A stretch of 64,000 nt of DNA from Fragum whitleyi (Eukaryota; Mollusca; Bivalvia; Cardiida; Cardiidae): contig OX411543.1 of assembly GCA_948146395.1 (NCBI GenBank), positions 19,052,363-19,116,362 on the forward strand, read 5' to 3'. The DNA is not shown here. Position 1 is the first letter of the stretch. The text below holds more notes on this DNA, generated by a model, which saw only the letters and a list, made by a program, of their open reading frames with translations, was not told where the DNA came from and made no database searches.

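Overview
The window is eukaryotic genomic DNA, probably from a mollusc and most likely a bivalve. It is AT-rich and holds one gene on the + strand cut into many very short exons, with large introns packed with small transposons. The bivalve call is an inference from repeat style: elements with (GTCCGTC)n tracts and ~150-bp tandem monomers, and tRNA-derived SINEs. The collagen alone would fit many invertebrates. There are no bacterial operons and no CRISPR.

The gene is a fibrillar procollagen alpha chain. I place 48 exons: one N-telopeptide-side exon (15-80), 45 exons carrying the major triple helix (1384-61278), and two exons of the C-propeptide (62717-62879 and 63896 to the window edge). All 47 introns are GT-AG. 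All helix exons are phase 0 and start on a Gly codon, except the entry exon. Summed, the helix is exactly 338 uninterrupted Gly-X-Y triplets (1014 residues), the canonical fibrillar length, so no helical exon is missing. The chain looks clade B (type V/XI-like). Evidence is the register of recognisable blocks against remembered human alpha1(V), Lys at helix residues 84 and 924, two 36-bp exons near the helix end, and an RRRR furin-type site in the C-propeptide. The 5' end (signal peptide, N-propeptide) and most of the COLFI domain lie outside the window.

Coding sequence is only about 3.5 kb of 64 kb. The introns hold: TTAA-flanked piggyBac-like MITEs (families A and B); several foldback MITEs; a hAT-like element with a perfect 8-bp target duplication nested inside a family A MITE (14715-15963); a CACTA-type element filled with a short ATGGGCAT/ATGGCCAT motif (51548-53954); a 2.2-kb TA-flanked element (57280-59465); tRNA-derived SINEs; and long elements built as hairpin, (GTCCGTC)n, ~147-165-bp monomer array, then an end in CTCTTGTTT (11 kb, 25-27 kb, 36-38 kb, 43-44 kb, 49-50 kb).

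The most notable points are: a 3' splice site amplified about ten-fold just upstream of exon 33 (41217-41468), open in the collagen frame; loss of both C-propeptide cysteines that normally form the interchain bond; two decayed copies of exon 42 in the next intron; a strongly basic cluster in exon 18; and a transposon end acting as the acceptor tract of exon 8. Comparisons with human chains and TE superfamilies are from memory and need database checks.
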